Positions 20,132 through 28,698 of a stretch of DNA of 43,990 nucleotides are shown here, piece by piece; the stretch's first letter is position 1, and each line of letters starts with the position of its first letter. Under the pieces are notes generated by a model. It did no database searches, had not been told where the DNA came from, and saw nothing but the letters and a program-made list of their open reading frames with translations. The position numbers were made by a program, and so were the translations under genes. The DNA comes from a virus, in the IMG/VR virus record IMGVR_UViG_3300042090_001763, positions 1-43,990 of that record; one strand, 5' to 3'.

Positions 20132-20962
20132 ATGACTTCGATCTATCAACTGCTCGCGGCCCACCAGGTGGCGCTCGGCATCGGCCTGCTGTGGGTGTTC
20201 AGCGCCTTCGTCTCGGCGCTGCCGGCGGCGACGGCGAAGAGCGGCCCCGTTTACACCACGGTCTACCACTTCCTCAGCATCATCTCCGGCGACCTCACCG
20301 TGCTGTTCGGCAAGTACATGCCGCCGGCTGCGGCGAGTTCCGGCACCGCGGGGATGGTCGCCCTGCTTTGCTTCTCCCTGGTGTTCACCCCGGTCCTGGG
20401 CTGCACGCAGCAGCAGAAGATCGACGTGGCGCAGGAGATCGTGAACTGGACGCCGGCGCTGACCAGCGCGGTCGATACGGCCGGCGGCCTGATCGAAGTG
20501 CTCGATCCGCCTTCGGCGCTCATCGTCACGCCGTCGCTGGCGGTGATCAACGCGCTCTCGCCCCAGGTGGTGACGGCGGCGAAGAATTATCTGGCGAACC
20601 CCAGCCAGACCACGATCCAGGTGCTGCAGGCGCTGATCGTCCAGCTGCAGAACAATGTGAACGCGGCGCTGCTGGACGCGGTGAAGATCTCGAATCCCAA
20701 CAGCCAGCAGAAGGCGACGACGGCGATCAACGGTATCGCGACCATTGTGAACTCGCTGCTGGCGCTGGTGCAGGGCATCAGCTCCAAAGCCCAGGTGGCG
20801 GCGATGAGCCGCAGCGTCACCGTGCATCTGGCCGAGATCCAGCCCCTGCTCGACCGGCGGGATTTGCAGCGGGCGGCCGCACGCATCTCCGCCGACCTGC
20901 AGCTGGCGCGGCCCGCGACCGTGGATCGGTACTTCGCGTATGAAGCGCAGGCTGGTTTCTGA
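20132..20962 (+). CDS. Holin-like/lipoprotein-like fusion protein of the lysis module (276 aa)
   Basis: A good Shine-Dalgarno (AGGAGGAAC) precedes the ATG. Residues 10-35 are hydrophobic (ALGIGLLWVFSAFVSALPA), residues 45-60 moderately so, and residues 75-92 read MVALLCFSLVFTPVLGCTQQ, an internal lipobox. After it a helical domain follows (IDVAQEIVNWTPALTSAVDT, TAINGIATIVNSLLALVQGI). Elsewhere the second part resembles stand-alone small phage lipoproteins, so this is either a fusion or two products from two starts (20132 and the ATG at 20354). A role in membrane disruption or spanin-like function fits its place after the endolysin. Confidence 0.62.
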   Translation: MTSIYQLLAAHQVALGIGLLWVFSAFVSALPAATAKSGPVYTTVYHFLSIISGDLTVLFGKYMPPAAASSGTAGMVALLCFSLVFTPVLGCTQQQKIDVAQEIVNWTPALTSAVDTAGGLIEVLDPPSALIVTPSLAVINALSPQVVTAAKNYLANPSQTTIQVLQALIVQLQNNVNAALLDAVKISNPNSQQKATTAINGIATIVNSLLALVQGISSKAQVAAMSRSVTVHLAEIQPLLDRRDLQRAAARISADLQLARPATVDRYFAYEAQAGF

Positions 20963-21288
20963 TGGGATCCGGCGGATTCGATCTACCCATCGCGGCGTCC
21001 AGCAGCCCTTCAGTCAAGCCGCTCGCCGTGCTTGTGATCGACGGGATCGCCCCTGACCGCTTTGTGCGGATTCAGGCTGCGGCCCAGGCGAAGCTCAACC
21101 AGCCGATGACCGGCACCAGTGGGGACGTCTCCCAGCATGGCGGCGACATCACCTGGAGCTACGACTCCGCGGTGAACGGCGGGGAGCTGACCTTTAACAT
21201 CAACCGGGAGTTCCATCTCGGATTCCTCCACTACAGCGCATCGGCGATCCAGAACGACCTGCGGGAGTGGGTCGACGGGATCGAGTGA
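20962..21288 (+). CDS. Unknown lysis-region protein (108 aa)
   Basis: The start overlaps the upstream stop as TGATG. The sequence includes LAVLVIDGIAPDRFVRIQAA, GGDITWSYDSAVNGGELTF and LGFLHYSASAIQNDLREWVD. It has no signal or membrane segment. The beta-rich middle and final helix suggest a small soluble domain; I do not recognise it. Confidence 0.58.
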   Translation: MGSGGFDLPIAASSSPSVKPLAVLVIDGIAPDRFVRIQAAAQAKLNQPMTGTSGDVSQHGGDITWSYDSAVNGGELTFNINREFHLGFLHYSASAIQNDLREWVDGIE

Positions 21289-21300
21289 AGGGAGGGGCGG

Positions 21301-21519
21301 ATGGCGTTCTTGTGCGTCCTGATCGGCGTGGTGCTCGGCTTCGTGCCCGGCTTGTGGATCGGGCTGCGCTTTGGAGCGCGGGTCGAAGGCTGGATCGGAC
21401 GGCTGGAGACGGCGGCCGGGACGCTGGCGCTGCGGCTGCTGCAGCTCACCCAGGCGGTCAAGTCTCTGCTCACGAAAGCGACCCCTCCGGCGGAGGCGGA
21501 GACGCCACCGAAAATCTGA
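21301..21519 (+). CDS. Small single-pass membrane protein (72 aa)
   Basis: GGAGGGGCGG precedes the ATG. The N-terminus is a hydrophobic helix (FLCVLIGVVLGFVPGLWIGL), followed by an amphipathic helix (LRLLQLTQAVKSLLTKA) and a Pro/Glu tail. In the lysis module such a protein may be a pinholin/antiholin or i-spanin-like partner, but the sequence gives no family. Confidence 0.6.
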   Translation: MAFLCVLIGVVLGFVPGLWIGLRFGARVEGWIGRLETAAGTLALRLLQLTQAVKSLLTKATPPAEAETPPKI

Positions 21520-21784
21520 AATCCAACCCGCGCAAAAGGGGCCGAAGGGTGGGGGTCAACCAGCCCCCGCCCGGAAGCCCGAAAGGGAAGGGGTAAAAGC
21601 CAGGGAAAACCGGGGATGGTCCGAAAATGCCAAAAATAGCGTCAGGAGGCCGCAGGAGCGTTTCCGGGTAGTCCAGCCCCGGAAAAAATCGGCGGCTCGC
21701 CAGCGCGGCTGTAATGCGCAGGAAAAATACCGTCGAACATTCTTTTTCGGCGGTCGGATCGGGTTTTAGGGGTATGAGGAAAAA
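21520..21784. other. Gap between lysis and packaging genes with a strong hairpin
   Basis: About 265 bases without a credible gene. At 21547-21572 GGGTGGGGGT pairs with GCCCCCGCCC over ten base pairs (two wobble pairs) around a 6-base loop, 28 bases after the stop. No T-run follows. The rest is A/G-rich, ending in GAGGAAAAA before the next ATG. Confidence 0.55.
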
Positions 21785-22252
21785 ATGGGCGGTTTGGGGG
21801 GCAGTCCGGTGCAGCCGGGAAGCGAGATCAAGGTCGACCTGAAAAGCCGGTTGCTGGAGCGGATTGTCGGCCTGATCGGCGCGCTGATTCCAGGCGCCGC
21901 CCTGGCCATCGTGCTGGCGGGATTTACCCTGCTCCGCCAGCAGCCCCAGAACAGCTTCGATCTGCTGCGCCAGTGGGGCGCCTGGTGGATCGTGAGCATC
22001 GCCGCCGGCTACTGGATCTGGACGTTCGCGATGCGGCTGATCGACGAGCTGCGGCGGCTCGGTACCGGCGTTCAGGATTCGGCCGTCGCGATTACGCGGC
22101 TGGCGGATCGGGACGACCGCGACCGCGACCGGATGCTGACCGAGACAGCGTTTGTGGGCTCGACGGTGCAGAAGCTGGGCGTCTCGGTGACCGAGATGCG
22201 CGAGCAGCTGACCCGCGTCGAGCGGGCTTTGGTTCGGAAGGACGGGGGATAG
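21785..22252 (+). CDS. Two-helix membrane protein with coiled coil (155 aa)
   Basis: Two hydrophobic segments (IVGLIGALIPGAALAIVLAG and WWIVSIAAGYWIWTFAMRLI) are followed by a charged coiled-coil tail (RLADRDDRDRDRMLTETAFV, EMREQLTRVERALVRK). Length, topology and place just before the small terminase recall the Mu gp25-type DUF2730 proteins, of unknown role, or a holin. The start has GAGGA six bases upstream. Confidence 0.62.
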   Translation: MGGLGGSPVQPGSEIKVDLKSRLLERIVGLIGALIPGAALAIVLAGFTLLRQQPQNSFDLLRQWGAWWIVSIAAGYWIWTFAMRLIDELRRLGTGVQDSAVAITRLADRDDRDRDRMLTETAFVGSTVQKLGVSVTEMREQLTRVERALVRKDGG

Positions 22253-22256
22253 GAAG

Positions 22257-22589
22257 ATGGCGCCGGACACGGCACAAATCAAGAGGCTGCGCGGAGTCAT
22301 CGTCGAGCTGGTGTATTCGCGGCACATGGCGCAGAGCGCCCGCCTCGATCACGTCATGCTCTGGCACATCCTTCGCGACGTGGGCTGCGACGTGGGGGAG
22401 GCGGACGTGCTCACCCAGCTGCAGGATCTGTGCGACCGCGGTTACGTGAAGTACCGGGAGTACAAGGACCCACGCGTGAGCCGGCTGTCGATGGAAGTCA
22501 CGTATGTCCGCATCTATGAGATTCAGCTCACCAGCCGCGGCCGCGACCTGCGCGAGGGAACGATCGTCGATCCGGCCATTCTGTTCTGA
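22257..22589 (+). CDS. Winged-helix-like protein before the terminase (110 aa)
   Basis: The pattern IKRLRGVIVELVYSRHM, then LDHVMLWHILRDVGCDVGEA, DVLTQLQDLCDRGYVKYREY and RIYEIQLTSRGRDLREG reads as a winged helix: three helices, a strand with Y-V-K-Y, and the terminal L-T-x-x-G-R-D-L. Similar small proteins stand at this place in Mu-like phages (gp26 region). Role unknown; packaging or regulation are possible. Confidence 0.65.
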   Translation: MAPDTAQIKRLRGVIVELVYSRHMAQSARLDHVMLWHILRDVGCDVGEADVLTQLQDLCDRGYVKYREYKDPRVSRLSMEVTYVRIYEIQLTSRGRDLREGTIVDPAILF

Positions 22590-22603
22590 GGAGACTGCGA
22601 CCC

Positions 22604-23335
22604 ATGGCGCAAACCAAACGGCGGCATCCCAGAACGGGCGAAAAGCGACAGGCGAACGTGCCGCTGAAAATCGACAGGCTGCCCGTCGAAGTCCGCGACG
22701 CTATTCAGTACCTGAAGAATGTGCGCGGCAAGACGTGGCAGGAGATCGAGGAGATCTCCGCGCTGCCGTACAGCGAGAAGTGGGCGCACGGCAAAGGCGG
22801 CTTTGTGAACTGGGAGCAGCTGGCGACGCCGGTGCTGGAGCTGTTCCCGGATATGCGGCTGCCGCACAGCAACCTGCACCGGTGGTACGACCTGCGTGTC
22901 GCCCAGGTGACGGCGGAGACCATGGCGCGCGCGGAGCAGGCGCGGGTCATTGCCGAAGGGTTTGTGAAGTCCGTCGTCGCGCATGACGACAAGGGCGTGC
23001 TGAACGCGGCGCGCGACCAGCTGATGTCGATCCTCGCCGAGGATGCAACGCCCAAAGGCCGGAAGGCCGCGGCGGCCGGCCTGATCGCGCTGGCGGAGAT
23101 GATGCAGCGCGCGCGGGAGAACACTATCAAAGAGCGCAAGGTCGCGGTGGACGAGCGGCGGATCGCCGCGCTCGAAGCCCGGGAAAAACTCGCGCGGCAA
23201 AAACTCGAAGCGGAAACCGAGAAGCTCCGGAAGAAGGCCGAGAAGGGGCAAATCACTCCCGACGATCTCGCGCGCCTCACCGAGCGCACCTTCGGCTTCC
23301 GCGTGAAGCCGGAGGCCGACGCTCATGCGGCCTGA
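22604..23335 (+). CDS. Mu gp27-like small terminase subunit (DUF3486) (243 aa)
   Basis: The N-terminus KIDRLPVEVRDAIQYLKNVR followed by GKTWQEIEEISALPYSEKW is the HTH part of the DUF3486/gp27 family, which in Mu recognises DNA for packaging. The C-terminal half is a long charged helix (ERRIAALEAREKLARQKLEA) with coiled-coil character. It overlaps the large subunit gene by 11 bases, as expected for a packaging pair. Confidence 0.8.
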   Translation: MAQTKRRHPRTGEKRQANVPLKIDRLPVEVRDAIQYLKNVRGKTWQEIEEISALPYSEKWAHGKGGFVNWEQLATPVLELFPDMRLPHSNLHRWYDLRVAQVTAETMARAEQARVIAEGFVKSVVAHDDKGVLNAARDQLMSILAEDATPKGRKAAAAGLIALAEMMQRARENTIKERKVAVDERRIAALEAREKLARQKLEAETEKLRKKAEKGQITPDDLARLTERTFGFRVKPEADAHAA

Positions 23336-24821
23336 GCTGCAGCCGGCTCTCCATCTGCCTCCGGCGCTCGCGCTGCGTCCCTACCAGGTGCGGTGGGTGC
23401 AGGATCGGTCGCGATTCAAGATCGCGATCAAGTCCGCGCGCATCGGCTTCTCGTTCGCGACGGCCCTCGAAGCCGTGCTCGATTGTCTGGCGAAGCCGAA
23501 CGACACCTGGACCGTGCTCAGCGCTTCCAAAGCGCAGTCGGTGGAGTTCATCGAGACCTGCCACCGGCTGATCGAGCTGATGCTCGGCACGGCGGATCTG
23601 TTCGTCGACGAAGACTGGTACGACGAGCTGGGCCGCATCGAAGCCATTCAGCAGCGGGTCACGATGCCGAACGGCTCGCGCATCATTGCGCTGCCGGCGA
23701 ACCCGCGCACGGCGCGCGGCTATCCCGGCAACGCCATTCTCGACGAGTTCGCCCACCACGAGGACAGCTATGCGATCTGGGCGGCGATCACCCGTCAGGT
23801 CGCCCTCGGCCACAAGGTCCGCGTTCTCTCGACGCCCAACGGCGAGCAGGGCAAGTTCTACGATCTCTGCCTCGAACTCGGGCTCACCGATGGGGTCGCG
23901 CCGGCGCACAACTTTGAGCGCTACAAAGGCTGGTCGATCCACTGGATCGATGTAACGATGGCGGTTGCCGATGGCTGTCCCATCGACATGGTGGAGATGC
24001 GCGACCTGATCAAGGACGAGGATATCGTCGCGCAGGAGTTCTACTGCCGGTTCCTGAAGGCCACCGGCGCGTGGCTGCCCATCGATCTGGTCCAGGCCTG
24101 CGAGGATCCCGGCGCGACCATGGAGTGGCCCATCGGCTATCGTCCGCGCGGCGCGCTGTTCGGCGGCATCGACGTCGGCCGCTCCGGCGATCGCACATCG
24201 TTCTGGCTGAAGGAAAAGATCGGCGATGTGCTGTGGACGCGCATGGTGCTGCACCTCCACGCGATGCCGTTTCCCGATCAGGCGAGAGCCGTCGACCCCT
24301 GGGTGCAGATGACGACGCGCACGGCGCTCGACACCACCGGCCTGGGCATTGGGCTCTACGACGATCTGGTCGAGCTGCGCCCCATCAACCTCACCCGCAT
24401 CATGGGCGTGAACTTCGCCGGATCGAGCCGGCTGCGCGAGAGCGAGAAGGAGCGCCGCAGCCAGAGTGTGCGTGGCGATGCCGGCCCGGACGGCGCGGTG
24501 CGCATGAAGGTGGATCTCGCGATCCGCATCAAGCGCTCCATGGAGGGGAGGAAGGAACGGATCCCCTACGATCTGCAGATTCGGCAGGAGCTGCAGGCGG
24601 TGAAGCGCGAGCAGACCGCGACCGGCGTGACCTTCGATGCGCCGCGAATCGAAGTCGACAGCGGCACTTCGGACGGGAAAAAGAAAAAGGTCTACGCACA
24701 CGCCGACGATTTCTGGGCGCACGCGCTCGCCACCTACGCGGCGAGTGGTGGAGCGATCGTCCTCGACGTCGCCACTACCGACCTGCCGACTTCCTACACG
24801 CAACTGGGAGGCTACTTCTGA
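23325..24821 (+). CDS. Mu gp28-like large terminase (498 aa)
   Basis: The ATPase part has RPYQVRWVQDRSRFKIAIKS followed by ARIGFSFATA, the atypical Walker A of the Mu gp28 group, and Walker B AILDEFAHHED (Asp 140, Glu 141). STPNGEQGKFYDL is the coupling motif region. The C-terminal nuclease part contains FGGIDVGRSGDRTSFWL (first acidic residue) and DTTGLGIGLYDDLVEL. It cuts and pumps DNA into the procapsid; in Mu-like phages packaging is headful from integrated copies, carrying host DNA. GGAGG lies upstream of the ATG. Confidence 0.9.
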   Translation: MRPELQPALHLPPALALRPYQVRWVQDRSRFKIAIKSARIGFSFATALEAVLDCLAKPNDTWTVLSASKAQSVEFIETCHRLIELMLGTADLFVDEDWYDELGRIEAIQQRVTMPNGSRIIALPANPRTARGYPGNAILDEFAHHEDSYAIWAAITRQVALGHKVRVLSTPNGEQGKFYDLCLELGLTDGVAPAHNFERYKGWSIHWIDVTMAVADGCPIDMVEMRDLIKDEDIVAQEFYCRFLKATGAWLPIDLVQACEDPGATMEWPIGYRPRGALFGGIDVGRSGDRTSFWLKEKIGDVLWTRMVLHLHAMPFPDQARAVDPWVQMTTRTALDTTGLGIGLYDDLVELRPINLTRIMGVNFAGSSRLRESEKERRSQSVRGDAGPDGAVRMKVDLAIRIKRSMEGRKERIPYDLQIRQELQAVKREQTATGVTFDAPRIEVDSGTSDGKKKKVYAHADDFWAHALATYAASGGAIVLDVATTDLPTSYTQLGGYF

Positions 24822-26293
24822 TGGCCGACGAAACACAGGCAATGCCGGCGCCGCCGCAAAAGGGGCAGATCGTCTCCGACCAAGCGCTGTACATGTCGCA
24901 GATCTCGCTCTACCGCAACTCCATGGCCTTCGGCGGCCTGCGCAATCCGAGCGAGATGTGGAGCACGATGGTCTACAACCATCCGCAGGCGATGCTGCTC
25001 TACCGCGAACTGGAAGAGAAGGACGAGGACATCGCGAACTGCCTCGACACGCTGCGGCTGGGCGTGCTGGAGCGCGATCGCCAGCTGACCCCCGGCGACG
25101 ATTCGCAGCAGGCGGCCGAGGTGGTCGCGTTCATCCAGGACCAGCTCGACAATCTGCCCGAGTTCCACACCGTGCTCGACTGCATTCTGGATGCCCCCGG
25201 CTACGGGTTCAGCGTGCAGGAGCTGATCTTCGACGAGAGCGAAGGGCAGGCCTCGATCAGCGCGATCAACGACTGCCCGCAGGAACTGTTTCTCTTCGGC
25301 GATCGCTACCAGCCGCAGATCGGGCAGCTGCAGTTTCTGAGCCAGCCGTGGGCCGCCTCGGGCGCGCCCGTGCCGGAAGAAAAGTTCATCGTCTTCACTT
25401 ACCGCAAGCGCGGCCGCAATCGCATGGGCCGGCCGCTGCTGAAGAGCGTCTTCTGGCCGAGCTGGTTCAAGCGCAATATCCAGCGGCTGTGGCTGCAGTA
25501 CGCCGAGAAGGGACCGGGCACGGCGGTGGTGCGCTATCAGGATGCCGACAGCGAGAGCGAGCGGCGGCGCGCGGCCGAGCTGGCCCAGTCGATCGTGGAG
25601 CGCACCGCCGTGGGCGTTCCGGCCACGTTCCAGATCGAGCTGGACCTGCTCAAGTCGGCACGCGCCATGGATCCGGCCGTCTACCAGAAATTCTTCGACG
25701 CCATGCAGTATTCGATCGCACGCAAAATTCTCGGCGAAACGCTCACCAGCTTCGGCAACGAGGGCGGCACGGGTGCGAAGGCGCAGGGCGAAGTGCATGC
25801 CGAGACGCTGAACACGCGCATCGTGGAGCTGTGCCGCTCCGTGGCCGACGTCGTCAATCGCCAGCTCATCCGGCCGCTCGTGCTTTGGAACTTCGGACCG
25901 CAGGCCCCGATGCCGAAGTGGCAGTTCGATCTCGGCGAAGAGGAGGATCTCCAGCAGCGGTCGCAGATCGATGCGCAGCTGCAGAAGATGGGAAAGAAGT
26001 TTACCGCGGGCTACATCGCGAAGCGGTATCAGGTGCCGCTCGTCGAAGACGAGGATCCGGACGATGCGCTGACGCCGATCGGCGGCGGCGCCGTCACACC
26101 GCCGCCCGACGAACCCGACCCCGACGATCCCGATGCCGACGAGGACGACGACGCGAAGTTTCACGAGGGCGAGCGCGAGCTGAAGGAAGTCGACTCGATC
26201 ATGGCGCAGCTGCGCGACGGCGTCGATCCGCTGCTGCGATCGCGCACGCGCCGGATCGTCGATTCCGCCATTCCCGTCCACGTCGCGGAGTGA
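24821..26293 (+). CDS. Mu gp29-like portal protein (DUF935) (490 aa)
   Basis: The ATG overlaps the terminase stop as TGATG. Typical phrases are LYRELEEKDEDIANCLDTLR, GYGFSVQELIFDESEG, RNRMGRPLLKSVFWPSWFKR and ARKILGETLTSFGNEGGTGA. The C-terminal tail is acidic (DDPDADEDDDAKFHEGE) before a last helix. DUF935 proteins form the dodecameric portal at the capsid vertex through which DNA enters and leaves. The long frame extending upstream is a shadow of the terminase gene. Confidence 0.9.
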   Translation: MADETQAMPAPPQKGQIVSDQALYMSQISLYRNSMAFGGLRNPSEMWSTMVYNHPQAMLLYRELEEKDEDIANCLDTLRLGVLERDRQLTPGDDSQQAAEVVAFIQDQLDNLPEFHTVLDCILDAPGYGFSVQELIFDESEGQASISAINDCPQELFLFGDRYQPQIGQLQFLSQPWAASGAPVPEEKFIVFTYRKRGRNRMGRPLLKSVFWPSWFKRNIQRLWLQYAEKGPGTAVVRYQDADSESERRRAAELAQSIVERTAVGVPATFQIELDLLKSARAMDPAVYQKFFDAMQYSIARKILGETLTSFGNEGGTGAKAQGEVHAETLNTRIVELCRSVADVVNRQLIRPLVLWNFGPQAPMPKWQFDLGEEEDLQQRSQIDAQLQKMGKKFTAGYIAKRYQVPLVEDEDPDDALTPIGGGAVTPPPDEPDPDDPDADEDDDAKFHEGERELKEVDSIMAQLRDGVDPLLRSRTRRIVDSAIPVHVAE

Positions 26294-26297
26294 GAGG

Positions 26298-27128
26298 ATG
26301 GCGATCCGCGTCCATCTTCCCGCTGCCGGCGACGACGGCTTCCGCGCGCGAGTGGCGTCCGTGCTGGCGCGGGGCCTCGCGCGGGCCGACCTGGTCGGGC
26401 GGGTGCAGATTCTCCGCCATGCGTACACGAAGACGAAACGACGGCTGCCCATCGCTGTCGGCGGCCGCGCGCTCACCTTCGACGAAAGCGATGACGATGT
26501 AAGCTCGGCGTTCGACGTGGGCGGCGAGGAGGCGGCCGAATATATCCGCCATCTCACGCCGGTCACGCGGGAGATCTTCGACGGACTCACCTCTCAATAT
26601 CGCAGGGACGCCTTCACGCTGTCCGGCGCGGCCGACGTGCGGCTGGTGCAGAGGATTCAGGACAAGCTGGGCGAGATCGCGGCGAAGGGCGGAACGCCGG
26701 CGGAGTTTCGCACCGCGGCGGACAAGCTCACATCGGAAGCCGGCGTCGAGGATCTGAATGCGTTCACGCTGGACACCGCGTTCAATACCGCGATGCAGAA
26801 GGCGTACAGCGCGGGACGGCTGCAGCAGATGCGCGAGCCGCACACCATGGACGCGCTGCCCGGCTGGCAGTACTGGACCGTGGGCGATCTGCGCGTGCGG
26901 CCGGAGCATGCCGTGCTCGATGGCTTCATCGCGCGCGCCATCGATCCGGTGTGGCTGAAGATTTATCCGCCCAGCGGATTCAACTGCCGCTGCTCGGTGA
27001 TTCCCGTACCCGCCGACGAAGCGGAGAAGATCGATCCGCAGTGGAGCGAGGGCGGACTGGAGCGGCTGCCGATCCTTGCGCGCGCGCTGGTTCCGCAGCG
27101 CGGATTCACGAGCCTGATTCACGCATAG
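26298..27128 (+). CDS. Mu gp30/F-like head morphogenesis protein (276 aa)
   Basis: The C-terminal half contains the Mu F signature: TAFNTAMQKAYSAGRLQQMR, PGWQYWTVGDLRVRPEHAVL, and KIYPPSGFNCRCSVIPV, with the closing N-C-R-C. The N-terminal half is helical (VASVLARGLARADLVGRV). In Mu this protein is a minor head component needed early in head assembly. It follows the portal by four bases. RBS region is GAGAGG. Confidence 0.88.
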   Translation: MAIRVHLPAAGDDGFRARVASVLARGLARADLVGRVQILRHAYTKTKRRLPIAVGGRALTFDESDDDVSSAFDVGGEEAAEYIRHLTPVTREIFDGLTSQYRRDAFTLSGAADVRLVQRIQDKLGEIAAKGGTPAEFRTAADKLTSEAGVEDLNAFTLDTAFNTAMQKAYSAGRLQQMREPHTMDALPGWQYWTVGDLRVRPEHAVLDGFIARAIDPVWLKIYPPSGFNCRCSVIPVPADEAEKIDPQWSEGGLERLPILARALVPQRGFTSLIHA

Positions 27129-27139
27129 GAGGAGAGGGG

Positions 27140-27262
27140 ATGATCGCGGCATTTCAGCAGCGCTGCAGGCTGCGCCTTCGCAGCACTCGCAGCTCTCGCC
27201 GCTTCCGCCGCCGTCGCAGTGGGGCGCAACTCTGCTCCGTAGAGTGGACCCGATGGCGCTGA
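27140..27262 (+). other. Arg-rich 40-codon frame with strong RBS, possibly the broken start of the protease gene
   Basis: AGGAGGAGAGGGG precedes the ATG, one of the best ribosome sites of the region, yet the frame gives an improbable product with 13 Arg in 40. In the protease frame the same DNA reads ISAALQAAPSQHSQLSPLPP then SQWGATLLRRVDPMALTKT, which looks more like coding sequence but has no start. One extra base near 27150 would join this ATG to the protease. It may instead be a translated leader: it ends inside the protease start. Confidence 0.35.
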
Positions 27263-28596
27263 CCAAAACAGTCGACGGGAAGGCACTCCCGAAGGAGCAA
27301 TTTGCGTATGTAGGCGATCCCTCGAACATTGCCACCTGGCACCTGCCCATCGACGACAGCCACATCGACTCCGCGCTGAAGATGTTCGGGCACGAGACGC
27401 ACGTCCCCTCCGATCAGAAGACCGCGGTGGCGCGCAAGATCGCCGCGACCGCGAAGGCGAAGGGATTCGACACCAAAGATTTTGAGGCGAACTACTGCCG
27501 CGCGAATGCGGAGCACGCCGAGACGCCCAGCCTCGGTCACGGCTGGATCGAGATTTTCCGCGCCGGCGACTACACCGCGCAGGGCAAGGTGAAGGTAACG
27601 CCCGAGCAGCTGCAGGGCATCGTCGATCGTTACGATCCCGGCTTCCATGAAGCGCCGGTAGTGGTGGGCCATCCGCAGGCGGATGCGCCGGCGTACGGCT
27701 GGATCGAAGCCATCGCGCTCCGCGGCGACACGCTGCTGGCGAAAGAAAAACAGGTCGATGCGAGCTTCGACGAGCTGCGCACGGCGGGGCGATTTAAGAA
27801 GCGCTCCGCCGCTTTCTATCAGGACGGCGACGGCGCTCCGATTTATCTGCGGCATGTGGCCTGGCTGGGCGCGCAGCCGCCGGCCGTCAAGGGTTTGAAG
27901 GATGCCGCGTTCAGCGAACACGGCAAGGGGTTTGTGGAGTTCGAGGAGGATGTAATGGCGGGAGAAACCGAGAAGAGCGTGAAGGAGCAGATCAAGGCGT
28001 TTTTCGTCGAGATGTTCGGGAATAAGCCCGGCGACGGCGGCAGCGCAACCTTCAGCGAAGCGGATGTGAAACGCATCGCCGCGGAAGCGGTGACGGCCGC
28101 CACGGCGCCGCTGCAGGCCAAGATCGCCACGCTCGAAGGCGATCTGAAGAATCACGGCGCGAAGTTCAGCGAGCGCGAAACGGCAATGGCCGCGGCGGAG
28201 CTGAAGCAGCGCGCCTCGGGCGCGGTGGCGCAGCTGAAAGCTGCCGGCCGGTGGGTGCCCGCCTTCGAGCGCATGGGCCTTGAGGCGATCTTCAGCGAGC
28301 TGGCGAAGAGCACAGTGAAGCTGGAATTCGGCGAGGGCGATGCGAAGAAGCAGGTCTCCCCGCTCGATCTGATGGTGACCTTCCTCGAAGGCCTGCCGAA
28401 GATCGTGCCCTCGGGCACCGTCTTCCAGGGCCGCGCTGGCGCCGACGCCAAACGGAGCGACGATCCTCTCACCGCCGCCACGCGCGAGCTGATGAAGAAA
28501 GATTCGAAGCTGACCTTCACCGAGGCCATGATCAAGGCCGCGGACGAGCATCCGGAGCTGACCGTGGCCGGACAAGGATCGGCGGGCAGCGTCTAA
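27253..28596 (+). CDS. Mu I-like protease/scaffold with N-terminal DUF6582-like domain (447 aa)
   Basis: Residues of about 13-80 (FAYVGDPSNIATWHLPIDDS, AVARKIAATAKAKGFDTKDF) resemble the DUF6582 domain found in phage structural genes. The protease part follows with GWIEIFRAGDYTAQGKVKVT, VVVGHPQADAPAYGWIEAI and KEKQVDASFDELRTAGRFKK, then a helical, charged C-terminal scaffold (EEDVMAGETEKSVKEQIKAF onward; EAVTAATAPLQAKIATLEG). In Mu the I gene makes the protease, and a shorter product from an internal start is the scaffold. Here the start is uncertain: ATG 27253, GTG 27244, or upstream after a frameshift. The internal ATG at 27955 could give the scaffold. Confidence 0.8.
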   Translation: MALTKTVDGKALPKEQFAYVGDPSNIATWHLPIDDSHIDSALKMFGHETHVPSDQKTAVARKIAATAKAKGFDTKDFEANYCRANAEHAETPSLGHGWIEIFRAGDYTAQGKVKVTPEQLQGIVDRYDPGFHEAPVVVGHPQADAPAYGWIEAIALRGDTLLAKEKQVDASFDELRTAGRFKKRSAAFYQDGDGAPIYLRHVAWLGAQPPAVKGLKDAAFSEHGKGFVEFEEDVMAGETEKSVKEQIKAFFVEMFGNKPGDGGSATFSEADVKRIAAEAVTAATAPLQAKIATLEGDLKNHGAKFSERETAMAAAELKQRASGAVAQLKAAGRWVPAFERMGLEAIFSELAKSTVKLEFGEGDAKKQVSPLDLMVTFLEGLPKIVPSGTVFQGRAGADAKRSDDPLTAATRELMKKDSKLTFTEAMIKAADEHPELTVAGQGSAGSV

Positions 28597-28647
28597 ATTT
28601 TACCCGAAGGGGTGGCGACGGCAGCGCCCCGACAGCGAAAGCCGCAA

Positions 28648-28666
28648 GCCGGGTGAGAAGCCCGGC
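28648..28666 (+). other. Hairpin GCCGGG-N7-CCCGGC before the decoration gene
   Basis: A perfect six-pair GC stem in the 102-base gap between the protease and decoration genes, 32 bases before the ATG and upstream of the GAAGGAGGGG ribosome site. It may stabilise or process the late mRNA. Confidence 0.5.
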
Positions 28667-28698
28667 ACAGTTCGAGCCCTGAAGGAGGGGCGAAGCAG

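Noticed and set aside
24812-26590. A 592-codon minus-strand frame opposite the portal gene
   Set aside because: It is the antisense shadow of the portal gene; composition is Arg/Ala/Leu-rich without recognisable motifs or a ribosome site.
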